In this document: one piece after another, positions 17,519 to 26,445 of the stretch | How positions within the stretch are numbered: position 1 is the stretch's first letter | Layout of the letters: every line of letters starts with the position of its first letter | Assembly: GCA_029979325.1 (NCBI GenBank) | Contig: JAPOHS010000001.1 | Span: forward strand, 1 to 52,537 | Length of the DNA: 52,537 nucleotides | Source: Pseudomonadota bacterium | Lineage (GTDB): Bacteria > Pseudomonadota > Gammaproteobacteria > UBA11654 | Direction of reading: 5' to 3' | Program-made: the position numbers and the translations under genes | Notes under the pieces: model-generated | Databases searched by the model: none | What the model saw: the letters and a program-made list of their open reading frames with translations, nothing else | Told to the model about the DNA's origin: nothing

Positions 17519-17999
17519 TAGATCCTGCATTATTTTTCAAACTCAGTAGATTTTTTGCTTTTTCTATCTGACTACGAGTAAACCCTCTGTAGTTTAAAAA
17601 CTTCATTAACTTCAATTGCTTATCATAATCAAGTTCTGACTCATTCCCCAACTTTTTATTCATTGTCTCATAAGCCATCTCACACCATTGCTCTGCAGAT
17701 ATGCTGTCTAAGACAGTTGAGGCTAGTAATTCGTCAACGCCTCTTTGCAAAAGTTCAGAAAGAATAATATTCGGGCCTTTACCCTTATCAATTCGGGATC
17801 TCAAGAATGCTTCGGCAAATCTTTCATCGCTCTGCAAACCTTCTTCAGATAATTTATCCAACTCAGCATTGATGACATTTGGTTCAAATTGTCTTTGCTT
17901 GAGTTTTTGATAAAGTTCGAGCCTTGAATGCTCTCTTCGAGCAAGGAGATCCATCGCCCTCTTTCTGGTTTGTTTTGGATCAGTGATCTTTTCGGTCAA
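17505..17999 (-). CDS. recX: RecX regulatory protein
   Basis: 164 residues, close to the family length. It shows the three-helix repeats of RecX, beginning KRAMDLLARREHSRLELYQKL and including DERFAEAFLRSRIDKGKGPNIILSEL. RecX caps RecA filaments and limits recombinase activity. It sits 24 bases downstream of recA and overlaps alaS, so it depends on recA transcription. Confidence 0.92.
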   Translation of the reverse strand: MTEKITDPKQTRKRAMDLLARREHSRLELYQKLKQRQFEPNVINAELDKLSEEGLQSDERFAEAFLRSRIDKGKGPNIILSELLQRGVDELLASTVLDSISAEQWCEMAYETMNKKLGNESELDYDKQLKLMKFLNYRGFTRSQIEKAKNLLSLKNNAGSNENK

Positions 18000-18023
18000 A
18001 GTTATATGGCGTTGATTAAAAGA

Positions 18024-19022
18024 TTATTTTTTCTTTATGATTTCTTGTCGGATTTTTTTTACCAATGCTTTGGCTATCTTCGGATTATCAGATAAGAATT
18101 CTCTAACGTTTTCTTTGCCTTGACCTATTCGGTCTCCATCATAGCTATACCATGAACCCGACTTCTCTATTAAATTATTCTCCACTCCCATATCAATGAT
18201 CTCTCCCTCTGTTGATATTCCATGACCATATAGAATCTCAAATTCTGCAATTCTGAATGGTGGAGAAACTTTATTCTTAACCACTTTGACTCGGGTCTGA
18301 TTACCGACTATCTCATCGCCCTTCTTGATGGCTCCGATTCTCCTGATATCCAATCTCACTGAAGAATAGAATTTCAGTGCATTTCCACCACTTGTTGTCT
18401 CTGGACTCCCAAACATAACACCAATTTTCATACGGATTTGATTAATAAAAATCACCATGGTGTTTGATTTTTTTATATTTGCTGTCAACTTTCTAAGAGC
18501 CTGTGACATCAATCGAGCCTGCAAGCCGACATGAGAGTCTCCCATCTCGCCCTCAATTTCTGCTCTTGGTGTGAGTGCTGCAACAGAGTCAATAACAACC
18601 AAATCGACAGCTCCAGATGCAACCAGCATGTCAGTGATTTCCAGAGCCTGTTCACCCGTATCTGGCTGTGAGACCAAGAAATCGGTTGTGTTTACTCCAA
18701 TTTTCTCAGCATAAAGAGGGTCCAGAGCGTGCTCAGCATCAATGAATGCAGCTGTTCCACCTGCTTTTTGACACTCTGCAACGACTTGCAAAGTCAGCGT
18801 TGTTTTCCCAGACGACTCAGGACCATAAATCTCTACCACTCGACCCTTTGGTAGACCGCCTATTCCCAATGCAGCATCTAGGCCAATCGAACCTGTGGAT
18901 ATCGCTTCTATCGATTGATCAACAGAGTCATCACCCAATTTCATGAGTGAGCCTTTGCCGAATTGTTTTTCTATATTACTGAGCGCTGATTCAAGTGCTT
19001 TATCTCTGTTTTTTTGATCCAT
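18024..19022 (-). CDS. recA: RecA recombinase
   Basis: 332 residues. Walker A is GPESSGKTT (67-75), Walker B lies in [10 protein letters not shown], loop L1 is [24 protein letters not shown], and the [12 protein letters not shown] segment leads into L2. It binds single-stranded DNA with ATP, drives strand exchange and activates the SOS response. The acidic C-terminal tail of E. coli RecA is missing; here the protein ends in a basic stretch (RQEIIKKK). No CTGT-N8-ACAG LexA box was seen in the 60 bases upstream, so SOS control of the usual gammaproteobacterial type is not evident. GAGAG precedes the ATG. Confidence 0.98.
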   Translation of the reverse strand: MDQKNRDKALESALSNIEKQFGKGSLMKLGDDSVDQSIEAISTGSIGLDAALGIGGLPKGRVVEIYGPESSGKTTLTLQVVAECQKAGGTAAFIDAEHALDPLYAEKIGVNTTDFLVSQPDTGEQALEITDMLVASGAVDLVVIDSVAALTPRAEIEGEMGDSHVGLQARLMSQALRKLTANIKKSNTMVIFINQIRMKIGVMFGSPETTSGGNALKFYSSVRLDIRRIGAIKKGDEIVGNQTRVKVVKNKVSPPFRIAEFEILYGHGISTEGEIIDMGVENNLIEKSGSWYSYDGDRIGQGKENVREFLSDNPKIAKALVKKIRQEIIKKK

Positions 19023-19079
19023 TATTTCTCTCTGAGATTAAATATTAAATGAGTGATTTGAGAAATAAATTATAGCTTT

Positions 19080-19964
19080 TTAGTCGACAGAATTCTCATT
19101 TGTTTTCGCTAACTTTGACTCTCTGAAAAGTATGATAATGCCACACATAATTATTATTGCCGCACCCAGCCATACTCTTGAATCCACAATCTCATTGAAT
19201 ATAAAGTAACCGGCAAGAGACGCCCAAATGAGTCCTGTATATTCAAATGATGTCAAAAGAGATGCTTCGGCTTTCTGTAATGCAAGGTTAAAGAAAATGA
19301 ATGCCAACCCGCCCGTCAATCCAGTGAGAAAGAATAAAAAGAAATCCCAAGGATTCAATGGAATCCAGCTGTAGTAACTGCCTATTGCACCGAGCAGAGT
19401 TGGGCCGATAAATATATAGAAACTGAGATTAGATACAGATTCCCTATCTGATAATTTTCTAGCCGTCAAAGCAGTTAAAGAATAAGTGATCACGCCTATC
19501 ACAGCATAAATTGTTCCCGTTGAACTGAACTCGGCACTTGGTTGTAGAATGACAATAACCCCAAAGAAGCCGATCAACACTGCACTCCATCGCCACACAC
19601 CCACCTTTTCTTTCAGTAGAGGCCCAGACAATGCCGTGATAATGATTGGAGCAATAAAAACAATGACCATGATGTTGACCAATGGAAGGAGTGCAAGAGC
19701 TGCAAAAAAAGTATAGGAAGACAATGACATCAGGCATGTTCTGAGGAAATGCCATCCAGGTATCTTTGTTTTAAAAGATTGAATTCCACCCATATTCAAC
19801 CCTATCAAGGCGAGGATAATAAGAGAGAAAAGCCCTCGAAGAAACGTCAATTGGAAAACCGAGTAATCATAAAGAAGAATCTTTGCAATGATATCCAAGA
19901 CAGCCATCAAAAAGACAGCAAAAAGAAAATAGCCAATGGCCACTAATGTCGTTTTATTTTCCAA
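19080..19964 (-). CDS. EamA/DMT-family transporter
   Basis: 294 residues with about ten hydrophobic helices arranged as two EamA repeats (roughly 9-140 and 150-280); the end is cytoplasmic and charged. Repeat signatures include FLRGLFSLIILA and the second-half segment ASLLTSFEYTGLIWASLAGYFIFNE. The family exports or exchanges small metabolites such as amino acids across the inner membrane. It lies 12 bases after the cysB-like gene on the same strand. The link with CysB makes a sulfur metabolite conceivable, but the sequence does not show it. Confidence 0.88.
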   Translation of the reverse strand: MENKTTLVAIGYFLFAVFLMAVLDIIAKILLYDYSVFQLTFLRGLFSLIILALIGLNMGGIQSFKTKIPGWHFLRTCLMSLSSYTFFAALALLPLVNIMVIVFIAPIIITALSGPLLKEKVGVWRWSAVLIGFFGVIVILQPSAEFSSTGTIYAVIGVITYSLTALTARKLSDRESVSNLSFYIFIGPTLLGAIGSYYSWIPLNPWDFFLFFLTGLTGGLAFIFFNLALQKAEASLLTSFEYTGLIWASLAGYFIFNEIVDSRVWLGAAIIIMCGIIILFRESKLAKTNENSVD

Positions 19965-19976
19965 GATTGATTGCTC

Positions 19977-20975
19977 TTATTTAATTTGATCACACCCGCC
20001 TTTTACAGGAAGCTTAATCTTTTTAAATAAGTTATCAACCTCTGCTTGAGTCTTTGTAGATGCAGCATTATTGATAATGCTTGGCGTGAGATGTTCTGAG
20101 AATAAGTTGATGAAACTCATTGCATAACGACTGAGGACCATGCCGCGTCGAAATCCAAAATAGGTTGTACACTTTGGAAAAATATTCTCACCACTGATGG
20201 CGATAAATTCGTCATTGTCATCGCATTCATAAGCCATGCCAGATATGACTCCAACACCCATGCCCATCTTCACATATGTCTTGATAATATCTGCATCTCT
20301 GGCCGCAAAAACAATGTTTGGCTCGAGCTTATTTTTCTTGAAGGTTTCCGTGAACGATGTATCAGGGCCAACGCTAAATGCATATGTGACAAGGGGCTCT
20401 TTAGCAATTCGTTTAATGGTTAAATTTTTCATGTGTTTCTTTAGAGGGTGATCCAAAGGCGCAATGATTGCATTAAACCAATGATATGCTGGCAAAAGCA
20501 CAAGCTCATCAGTCAAATCAATCAGATCCGTTGCGATTGCAAAATCAACTTCATTATTCTTCACCATTTCTATAATTTGTTCAGAAGACCCGAGTTTCAG
20601 CTCAAATTTAATCTTTGGATAATCTTGCTTGAAAATCTTGATCACTTCAGGAAGAACGTATCTTGCTTGAGCAGATGTTGCAGCAACCGTCATGACCCCC
20701 TCGTCGACTTTAGATATTTGATTGCCAATCACTTTAATATTTTCAACATCCTGGAGGATCTTTCTCGCATAAGTCGTCACTCTCTCACCAAGCGGAGTGA
20801 GTGATTCAATTTTTTTACCTTTCCTGATAAAAAGATGAGCCCCGAGCTCATCTTCAAGCAACTTAACCTGCTTACTTATGCCGGGCTGGCTGGTGTTTGA
20901 AAATTCTGCGGCTTTACTGATGTTGAGCTTATTATCAACAACTGATATGAGGTATTTAAGTTGAGTTAATGTCAT
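19977..20975 (-). CDS. cysB: LysR-type regulator, CysB-like
   Basis: 332 residues, close to CysB at 324. The N-terminal winged HTH contains LNISKAAEFSNTSQPGISKQVKLLEDELG. The effector domain keeps long CysB-like blocks: TSAQARYVLPEVIKIF, FAIATDLIDLTDELVLLPAYHW, and DADIIKTYVKMGMGVGVISGMA. CysB activates cysteine/sulfate assimilation genes, with N-acetylserine as inducer. The distance to metY suggests a shared sulfur theme only loosely. The 107-bp gap to the divergent serine-hydrolase gene could hold its operator. Confidence 0.88.
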   Translation of the reverse strand: MTLTQLKYLISVVDNKLNISKAAEFSNTSQPGISKQVKLLEDELGAHLFIRKGKKIESLTPLGERVTTYARKILQDVENIKVIGNQISKVDEGVMTVAATSAQARYVLPEVIKIFKQDYPKIKFELKLGSSEQIIEMVKNNEVDFAIATDLIDLTDELVLLPAYHWFNAIIAPLDHPLKKHMKNLTIKRIAKEPLVTYAFSVGPDTSFTETFKKNKLEPNIVFAARDADIIKTYVKMGMGVGVISGMAYECDDNDEFIAISGENIFPKCTTYFGFRRGMVLSRYAMSFINLFSEHLTPSIINNAASTKTQAEVDNLFKKIKLPVKGGCDQIK

Positions 20976-21082
20976 TGCACTGGATGATATATATAACCAT
21001 TTATTTATATGAAAGATTATATTACTTTTTTTTATAAAGAAAAGTAACGCATTCTCTTTTCCACAGTGATGGAGGATAAAAA

Positions 21083-22276
21083 GTGAGCTATCATACTTTC
21101 ATGTTATTCAAATTACTAAAATCCATCGCCATAGTTATCATCTCATTGGTTGCTTTGGTGTCTGCCTATGTTGGATATCTCTATTTTCAAAGCCCAACTG
21201 TAATGACTAGAATTGCTGCGATGATGATGGGTGATGCAACGGGTGAGCTTGAAACAGTTCAAGCGGGCGATGCTGCTTTCTTGAATAGTGGCTCGCCAAA
21301 CTACATATCAGATGAGTCCATAGAAGCAGCAATCGAATTTTCAAGAAACATGGATTCTCATGCCCTGTTGATATTTCAGAATGGTGAAATCATTCTTGAA
21401 AAATATTTTGATAACAATAATGCTAAAACAATCAGTGACACACAGTCGATGCATAAAACTGTCTTGGCAATGATGGTTGGGATTGCAATCGATGAAGGCA
21501 TCATTGAGAGTGTCAACGAATCTGCTTCAAAGCATCTCATAGAATGGAAAGATGATTCCAGAAACCTGATTACAATAAAACATTTATTGCAACAATCGAG
21601 TGGACTCGACTACCCAGAATTTTCATTCCATCCATTGAGTGAGTTTAATCAATTGATGCTTGGTGAAGATGTAACAAAGCTGACACTCCGTCAATCAGCC
21701 TATCGAAAACCCAATGAATTATTTGAATACAACGGAGTGAATCCTCAGAACTTGGGCTTATTGCTGCAACGAGCATACGGTAAGAGATATGCCGATCTTT
21801 TATCTGAAAAATTATGGCAGAAAATTGCTCAAGACGATGCGTCAGTGGTTTTGGATTCAAAGAAAAATAAGATGCCAAGAACATATTGCTGCCTCAACGC
21901 AACTGCAAGGGATTGGTTGCGAATAGGAATCATTATTCTCAATGAGGGTCGCTTCAAAGAAAAACAAATAGTGCCAGAATCATGGATAAAAGAAATGAAA
22001 ACACCATCTGTCACAAATCCAAATTACGGTTACCTCACTTGGCTTGGGACAGAGCACCAGCAAAATAGAATCTATAATCCAAAAAGTACTGCAACTGGAT
22101 TCCATGCCGAACCATTTATTGATAAAGACATCATTTATCTTGATGGCTTTGGAGGGCAAAGAGTTTATGTTATACCCTCAAAGGAATTGGTTATAGTGAG
22201 AACGGGTGCTGGTCAAATGGAATGGGATGACTCAGTTTTACCTAATACAATCAGCAGAGGAATAAAAAATGATTAG
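21083..22276 (+). CDS. Membrane-anchored serine hydrolase, beta-lactamase/6-aminohexanoate-dimer hydrolase type (copy 1)
   Basis: 397 residues. The GTG start is chosen because GGAGG lies 7 bases upstream. An N-terminal membrane helix (residues 9-34) anchors a periplasmic class C-like domain with the nucleophile motif S122-M-H-K125. The second motif tyrosine is Y216 (FEYNGVNPQ), and a CCLNATARDWLRIG block occurs as in NylB-like proteins. Family members cleave beta-lactams, D-amino peptides, esters or oligoamides. The closest wording is to 6-aminohexanoate-dimer-hydrolase-like proteins, so an amide or ester substrate is more likely than an antibiotic. The stop overlaps the next paralogue by 8 bases. 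Confidence 0.85.
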   Translation: MSYHTFMLFKLLKSIAIVIISLVALVSAYVGYLYFQSPTVMTRIAAMMMGDATGELETVQAGDAAFLNSGSPNYISDESIEAAIEFSRNMDSHALLIFQNGEIILEKYFDNNNAKTISDTQSMHKTVLAMMVGIAIDEGIIESVNESASKHLIEWKDDSRNLITIKHLLQQSSGLDYPEFSFHPLSEFNQLMLGEDVTKLTLRQSAYRKPNELFEYNGVNPQNLGLLLQRAYGKRYADLLSEKLWQKIAQDDASVVLDSKKNKMPRTYCCLNATARDWLRIGIIILNEGRFKEKQIVPESWIKEMKTPSVTNPNYGYLTWLGTEHQQNRIYNPKSTATGFHAEPFIDKDIIYLDGFGGQRVYVIPSKELVIVRTGAGQMEWDDSVLPNTISRGIKND

Positions 22277-23468
22277 ACGATTGATTAAATTCATACTGAT
22301 CTCAATTGTGGTCATGATGATTGTCATCAGCTCAATCGTTGGTTCAGCTAGCATTGGGGTTTTTGGACTTTTTTGGGAAAGATGGACGACTGCATTAATG
22401 GGCAACCCATTGGATCCGGATTTCTCTTGGTATCAACCGCTTGAAAAAACTCAGGGAAATTATATATCGCCCCTTGAAAGAATAAGCCCAGAACAAAGCG
22501 AGATAGCTTTGAACGTATTCGAAGAAGCCAAACAATATGCAGAGATACATGGCAGTAAAAGCCTAGTCATACAACATAAAGGTAAAATTGTTTTTGAGTC
22601 TTATTGGCAAGAAACCCAGCCTGACTCACTTTTTGGACTTCACTCTTTCACAAAAACCATGAATGCACTATTGGTGGGACACTTAATTGAAGATGGGTTT
22701 ATAGATTCAATAGATGATCCTGTTGCAGATTATATTGAAGAATGGAGAGACGGCGATAAAACAAACATCACCATAAAGCATCTACTTCATATGTCAGGGG
22801 GGCTGAAGGAATCTTTTGATTATTCTCCATTCTCAGATCGAATCCAAAGAGCTTATGGAACCGATATTGTAAATGCAAATCTGAATATGGACCCAGAGAT
22901 CGAGCCAGGTACTGTGTTTTCTCATAATAACTATAACAGCCAAATACTTGGGATTCTGATTCAAAGAGTTTCTGGAAAAAGATACAGTGAATATTTCTCT
23001 GAAAAAATATGGTCTCCACTTGGAAGCCGGGATGCATTCTTCTTCGTGGATCGACCCGATGGAATGGTCCACACAGACTGCTGTATGTGGGCCTCAATCA
23101 CAGATATGATTCGCATCGGTCAGATGCTCATGAACAAAGGATACTTTATGGATAGAGAGGTTTTACCAACAAACTGGGTAAATCAGATGATTACACCCTC
23201 AGATTCAAATAACAATTATGGCATGCAGATTTGGCTCGGTAACGAATATCAAGAAAGAAGAGCTTATGATGCAAGACTGACCATGTATGCAAACTACCAC
23301 AGTGAACCTTATGTTGCTGATGACCTTTTCTTTATGGATGGGATTGGCAAACAAAGGATGTACATTATTCCCTCTGAATCTCTTGTAATACTCAGAACAG
23401 GAGATAACTCGCCTGAATGGGACGATTCAAAGCTTCCAAACTTAATTCTCAATGCATTGAAGAGATAG
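22269..23468 (+). CDS. Membrane-anchored serine hydrolase, paralogue (copy 2)
   Basis: 399 residues with the same plan as copy 1: an N-terminal membrane helix (8-30) and a periplasmic hydrolase domain with S126-F-T-K129. The DCCMWASITDMIRIG block is conserved. At the second-motif tyrosine, copy 1 has FEYNG, but this copy reads FSHNN, putting H219 in place of Tyr. Activity or specificity may therefore differ. It starts inside the copy 1 stop region, so translation is coupled. It is convergent with the propeller dehydrogenase gene, with one base between the stops. Confidence 0.84.
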   Translation: MIRRLIKFILISIVVMMIVISSIVGSASIGVFGLFWERWTTALMGNPLDPDFSWYQPLEKTQGNYISPLERISPEQSEIALNVFEEAKQYAEIHGSKSLVIQHKGKIVFESYWQETQPDSLFGLHSFTKTMNALLVGHLIEDGFIDSIDDPVADYIEEWRDGDKTNITIKHLLHMSGGLKESFDYSPFSDRIQRAYGTDIVNANLNMDPEIEPGTVFSHNNYNSQILGILIQRVSGKRYSEYFSEKIWSPLGSRDAFFFVDRPDGMVHTDCCMWASITDMIRIGQMLMNKGYFMDREVLPTNWVNQMITPSDSNNNYGMQIWLGNEYQERRAYDARLTMYANYHSEPYVADDLFFMDGIGKQRMYIIPSESLVILRTGDNSPEWDDSKLPNLILNALKR

Positions 23469-23469
23469 A

Positions 23470-24729
23470 CTAATCAGACAATGGTCTGATCAATAAAACC
23501 CTGCCACCAACGTCATCGGTGACAATGATTTCACCATTCTTCCCTTCAGCAATGCCGACGGGTCTTCCATATATCTCTCCGCTTTCCTCGCTGGCTATAA
23601 AGCCGGATAAAAAGGTTTCAATGGCTCCAGTAGGCTTGCCATCTTTAAATGGAATAAAAAGCACATCATAACCAGTGAGCTTTGATGTTGATACTCCGCC
23701 GCGACGAACAACAAAAGCACCATTCTTATATTTGGTATTTATATTTTTTCCGCTATGAAACAATAAACCCAATGGAACAGAGTGAGCATCAAGCGGCAGA
23801 TCAGGCATCAATGAAGACTCCTTTGCTTCTCTCACCTTCTGTGGATTCAGCTCCTCATGTGTTGGGTCCGCATAATCCTTAAAGTAGACATACGGCCATC
23901 CATAAAAAGCGCCTTCTATCACTTCAGTAAGATAATCGGGAGGTGTGAATTCTCCTATACCGTCCCGCTCATTGACAGTTGTCCATAAGCTTCCATTTTC
24001 AGAATAAAAATCTAATCCAACAGGGTTTCTGAGCCCAGAGGCATATATCCTTTTTTGACTGCCATCAAGATTGATTTCCCATATCGCAGCCCTTTCATTT
24101 TCATCTACGCCCTCAGCGTTCACATTGGTACCTGAACCAACCGTTACCAGTATCTTGTCTCCTTCTTCATTCAGGATGATATTCCTGGTCCAATGGTTAT
24201 TGGGTGGGCCATATGGCAGATCAATAATTTTCTCTGCTTTACCTGAAAGAGCAAAGTCCTTAAATGGAAACTTCATTATTGAATCTGTATTAGCCACATA
24301 AAGATTTTCATTGGCATATAAGATCCCAAATGGTTGACTGAGGCCCTGAATGAGATTCTCAACTATAGGCGGATTGTGATCCATTCTGACTTGAACAACA
24401 GTATTTGGAGATTTACCAAATATATTCATGCTGGTGAGCAAACGAATGGTTTCCTCGGGCATGTTCGGCAATGCCTCGGTTTTTGATCCCGATATCAGAA
24501 TGTTTCCATTTGGAAGAACGATTGGCCATCTGGGAGAATCTAGACCGCTAATAAGTGTTTCAACTTCAAATCCATTTGCAACAATCAGTTCTGACTTCTC
24601 ATTTTCAATCAAAGCCGGGAGCCTCATCACACTAGGTCCTGGTTCTGGAATTTTTGCTGCAAACAATTCTGTCTGCATGAACAGAGTCAGAATCAAGAAG
24701 ACTTTGATGTTTTGAAAATTCTTCATCAT
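23470..24729 (-). CDS. Secreted PQQ-type sugar/sorbosone dehydrogenase-like beta-propeller
   Basis: About 419 residues from the Met-Met pair chosen as start. A signal peptide follows (hydrophobic KVFLILTLFMQTELFAA). The rest resembles the soluble glucose/sorbosone dehydrogenase six-blade propeller: SGLDSPRWPIVLPNGNILIS, YASGLRNPVGLDFY, IEGAFYGWPYVYFKD and PLDAHSVPLGLLF are family landmarks. Such enzymes oxidise sugars or other alcohols in the periplasm, mostly with PQQ. No pqq gene is in the window. No ribosome site is visible: the ATG directly follows the T-tract of a terminator hairpin, and the reading frame also extends upstream through that hairpin. Confidence 0.8.
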   Translation of the reverse strand: MMKNFQNIKVFLILTLFMQTELFAAKIPEPGPSVMRLPALIENEKSELIVANGFEVETLISGLDSPRWPIVLPNGNILISGSKTEALPNMPEETIRLLTSMNIFGKSPNTVVQVRMDHNPPIVENLIQGLSQPFGILYANENLYVANTDSIMKFPFKDFALSGKAEKIIDLPYGPPNNHWTRNIILNEEGDKILVTVGSGTNVNAEGVDENERAAIWEINLDGSQKRIYASGLRNPVGLDFYSENGSLWTTVNERDGIGEFTPPDYLTEVIEGAFYGWPYVYFKDYADPTHEELNPQKVREAKESSLMPDLPLDAHSVPLGLLFHSGKNINTKYKNGAFVVRRGGVSTSKLTGYDVLFIPFKDGKPTGAIETFLSGFIASEESGEIYGRPVGIAEGKNGEIIVTDDVGGRVLLIRPLSD

Positions 24730-24763
24730 AAAAAAATAATGGGCAGTATTAGTGCCCATTATT
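24728..24763 (-). terminator. Hairpin terminator at the end of the molybdoenzyme operon
   Basis: An 11-bp perfect stem AATAATGGGCA / TGCCCATTATT (24735-24745 and 24753-24763) with a 7-base loop and a run of T on the minus strand. It lies 30 bases after the deacetylase stop and ends exactly where the propeller dehydrogenase begins with ATGATG. It may therefore be both an operon end and an attenuator for the next gene. Confidence 0.85.
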
Positions 24764-24793
24764 ATAACCAAGCTTGGCTAAATAGCCGATGGT

Positions 24794-25717
24794 TTACATG
24801 TATTGCTCTCGATACCAATCATTGATGTCATCTCCTGTGGAAAGAAGGACATCATCATGGCTAGCAATATATTCAAAAGCTCTTTTAAGATGTTTGAATT
24901 TATTTGGCTGCCCAACATGAAAAGTATGCAAACAAATAGGCATACACCTTGCATTGGTTGCACCTTCCTCATAGAGGACATCAAATTGATCGACAATCAT
25001 ATCTCCAAATGCTTCTGATGAAACACCCACACCTGAGTGGCCCAAAAATGCTGGAATATCATTGAGTTCAACGGTGTATGGAACAGCGATTAGGTTATTG
25101 TTTGGTGTATTAAACCTAAACGGATGATCGTCCGCAGTATAGTCGCATAGATACTCAACTCCATTTTCTTCCAGTATTTTAGGAGTATTATCAGTATGCG
25201 TTAAAAACGGACTTAACCAGCCTTTCGTTTTCTTGCCCAATGCCTCTTCCATTGTCTGACAAACAGTGCTGATGATTTCTCTCTCTTTATCCTCAGGCAG
25301 TGGTGTATGACCACCTTCACCATCTGGCGCATTGCCGATGAAATTTGCAGGCGCATTATTGATTCCATGACCTATGAATGCCCAGTCTCTTGCTAGAGAT
25401 TCTTCTATGATTCTTGGATATTCTCTAATGATTTCTGCATTCAGACATACAGTGCCCCTCATGCCGAGCTTATCCATCAATTCCATCATTCTCCATAGCC
25501 CAACTCTGTTGCCATAATCCCTCCATCCATAATTCAATGGATCAGGAGAAAAAGCTGCTGTACCAGGAATCAATGATGTACCTGGAATGGCAGCTGGAAA
25601 ATGTTCAATATTGATATATGGCAGTACTGCGACTCTAGCGCCATCAGGTAACTTGAATGGCTCCCTGTCAATTATTGGCACATAATCATAGTGCCTACAT
25701 TGTGTTAAATCACTCAT
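24794..25717 (-). CDS. Polysaccharide-deacetylase-family protein, PuuE/allantoinase-like
   Basis: 307 residues of the NodB-like barrel, cytoplasmic (no signal). It resembles the PuuE subgroup: a RDYGNRVGLWRMMELMDKLG block, the FIGHGINNAP segment, and GWLSPFLTHTDNTPKILEENG. Members of this subgroup act on ureides or cyclic amides (metal-free or cofactor-light allantoinases) or on N-acyl groups rather than on polysaccharide. It follows the carbamoylsarcosine-amidase-like gene by 19 bases and ends the operon before the hairpin. The pairing suggests sequential C-N bond hydrolysis of one compound, which is an inference. Confidence 0.82.
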   Translation of the reverse strand: MSDLTQCRHYDYVPIIDREPFKLPDGARVAVLPYINIEHFPAAIPGTSLIPGTAAFSPDPLNYGWRDYGNRVGLWRMMELMDKLGMRGTVCLNAEIIREYPRIIEESLARDWAFIGHGINNAPANFIGNAPDGEGGHTPLPEDKEREIISTVCQTMEEALGKKTKGWLSPFLTHTDNTPKILEENGVEYLCDYTADDHPFRFNTPNNNLIAVPYTVELNDIPAFLGHSGVGVSSEAFGDMIVDQFDVLYEEGATNARCMPICLHTFHVGQPNKFKHLKRAFEYIASHDDVLLSTGDDINDWYREQYM

Positions 25718-25736
25718 AATTCTTTCCTCTAAATTT

Positions 25737-26369
25737 TTATAAACTATTTAAATAATCCATGGCGACATCTTTGCTGATGACATCACCATATTTGGCATTG
25801 ATATCAAAAAGATTCGCTTCATGTGGACCTTCAGCTCTATCACCAATACATTCTCTTACGCAAATAGGCCTGAATCCATGCTGAACTGTATCAACGGCAG
25901 TGGCACGGATACATCCAGATGTAGTACATCCAGCAATGATAAGTGTATCAACACCAAGACCATTCAATGTGGCCACCAATGAGGTGCCAAAAAATGCACT
26001 TGCATACTGCTTCACAATTACAACCTCTCCTTCTTGAGGTTCAACTCCTTCGCAGAACTCTGCATAAGGATTGCCCTCAACCAAATCAAGAAGCACTGGC
26101 GCTTTCTTAATCCAAACACCACCGTCCTCATAATTTGGTTTCGTGTACAGAACCCTGGTGTGAATCACGGGCACATTTTTTTCTCTTGCCAATGCGAGCA
26201 GTTCTGGCACTTCCTTTACACACTCGACCACACCGGGCGCATAGAGTGCTGAGCCTTCAGTGGTATAACCCTGAAGTAAATCAATAACAATTAAAGCCGA
26301 TTTCTCACCAAACCCTAATCCACTATCCCAAACGCCAGCGTAATTCTCTTCTGTTGACTGATCAACCAT
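25737..26369 (-). CDS. Isochorismatase-family amidase, N-carbamoylsarcosine amidase-like
   Basis: 210 residues with the full Asp-Lys-Cys triad: D30 (LIVIDLLQGYT), K120 (VIVKQYASAFFGTSL) and C153 in GCTTSGCIRATAVDT. The GCTTSGCIRATAVD block and the VRECIGDR segment are typical of N-carbamoylsarcosine amidase and maleamate amidase. It would hydrolyse an amide or carbamoyl group in the cytoplasm, releasing ammonia (and CO2 for carbamoyl substrates). Unlike the family member at 4128, nothing catalytic is missing. It lies in the molybdoenzyme operon between an MFS transporter gene and the PuuE-like gene. Confidence 0.88.
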   Translation of the reverse strand: MVDQSTEENYAGVWDSGLGFGEKSALIVIDLLQGYTTEGSALYAPGVVECVKEVPELLALAREKNVPVIHTRVLYTKPNYEDGGVWIKKAPVLLDLVEGNPYAEFCEGVEPQEGEVVIVKQYASAFFGTSLVATLNGLGVDTLIIAGCTTSGCIRATAVDTVQHGFRPICVRECIGDRAEGPHEANLFDINAKYGDVISKDVAMDYLNSL

Positions 26370-26445
26370 AAATACTCCCCTTAAAAAATTGTCAATTTAA
26401 CCCTATTTATTATCTACAGGGCGACCTTTTATACTAACTGACTTT

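Noticed and set aside
19023..19080. LexA (SOS) box upstream of recA
   Set aside because: No CTGT-N8-ACAG-like sequence is visible; a diverged box cannot be excluded but is not supported.
21083..23468. Reading the serine hydrolases as beta-lactamases conferring resistance
   Set aside because: They share S-x-x-K but otherwise resemble the 6-aminohexanoate-dimer-hydrolase-like group and are membrane-anchored; no evidence for beta-lactam specificity.
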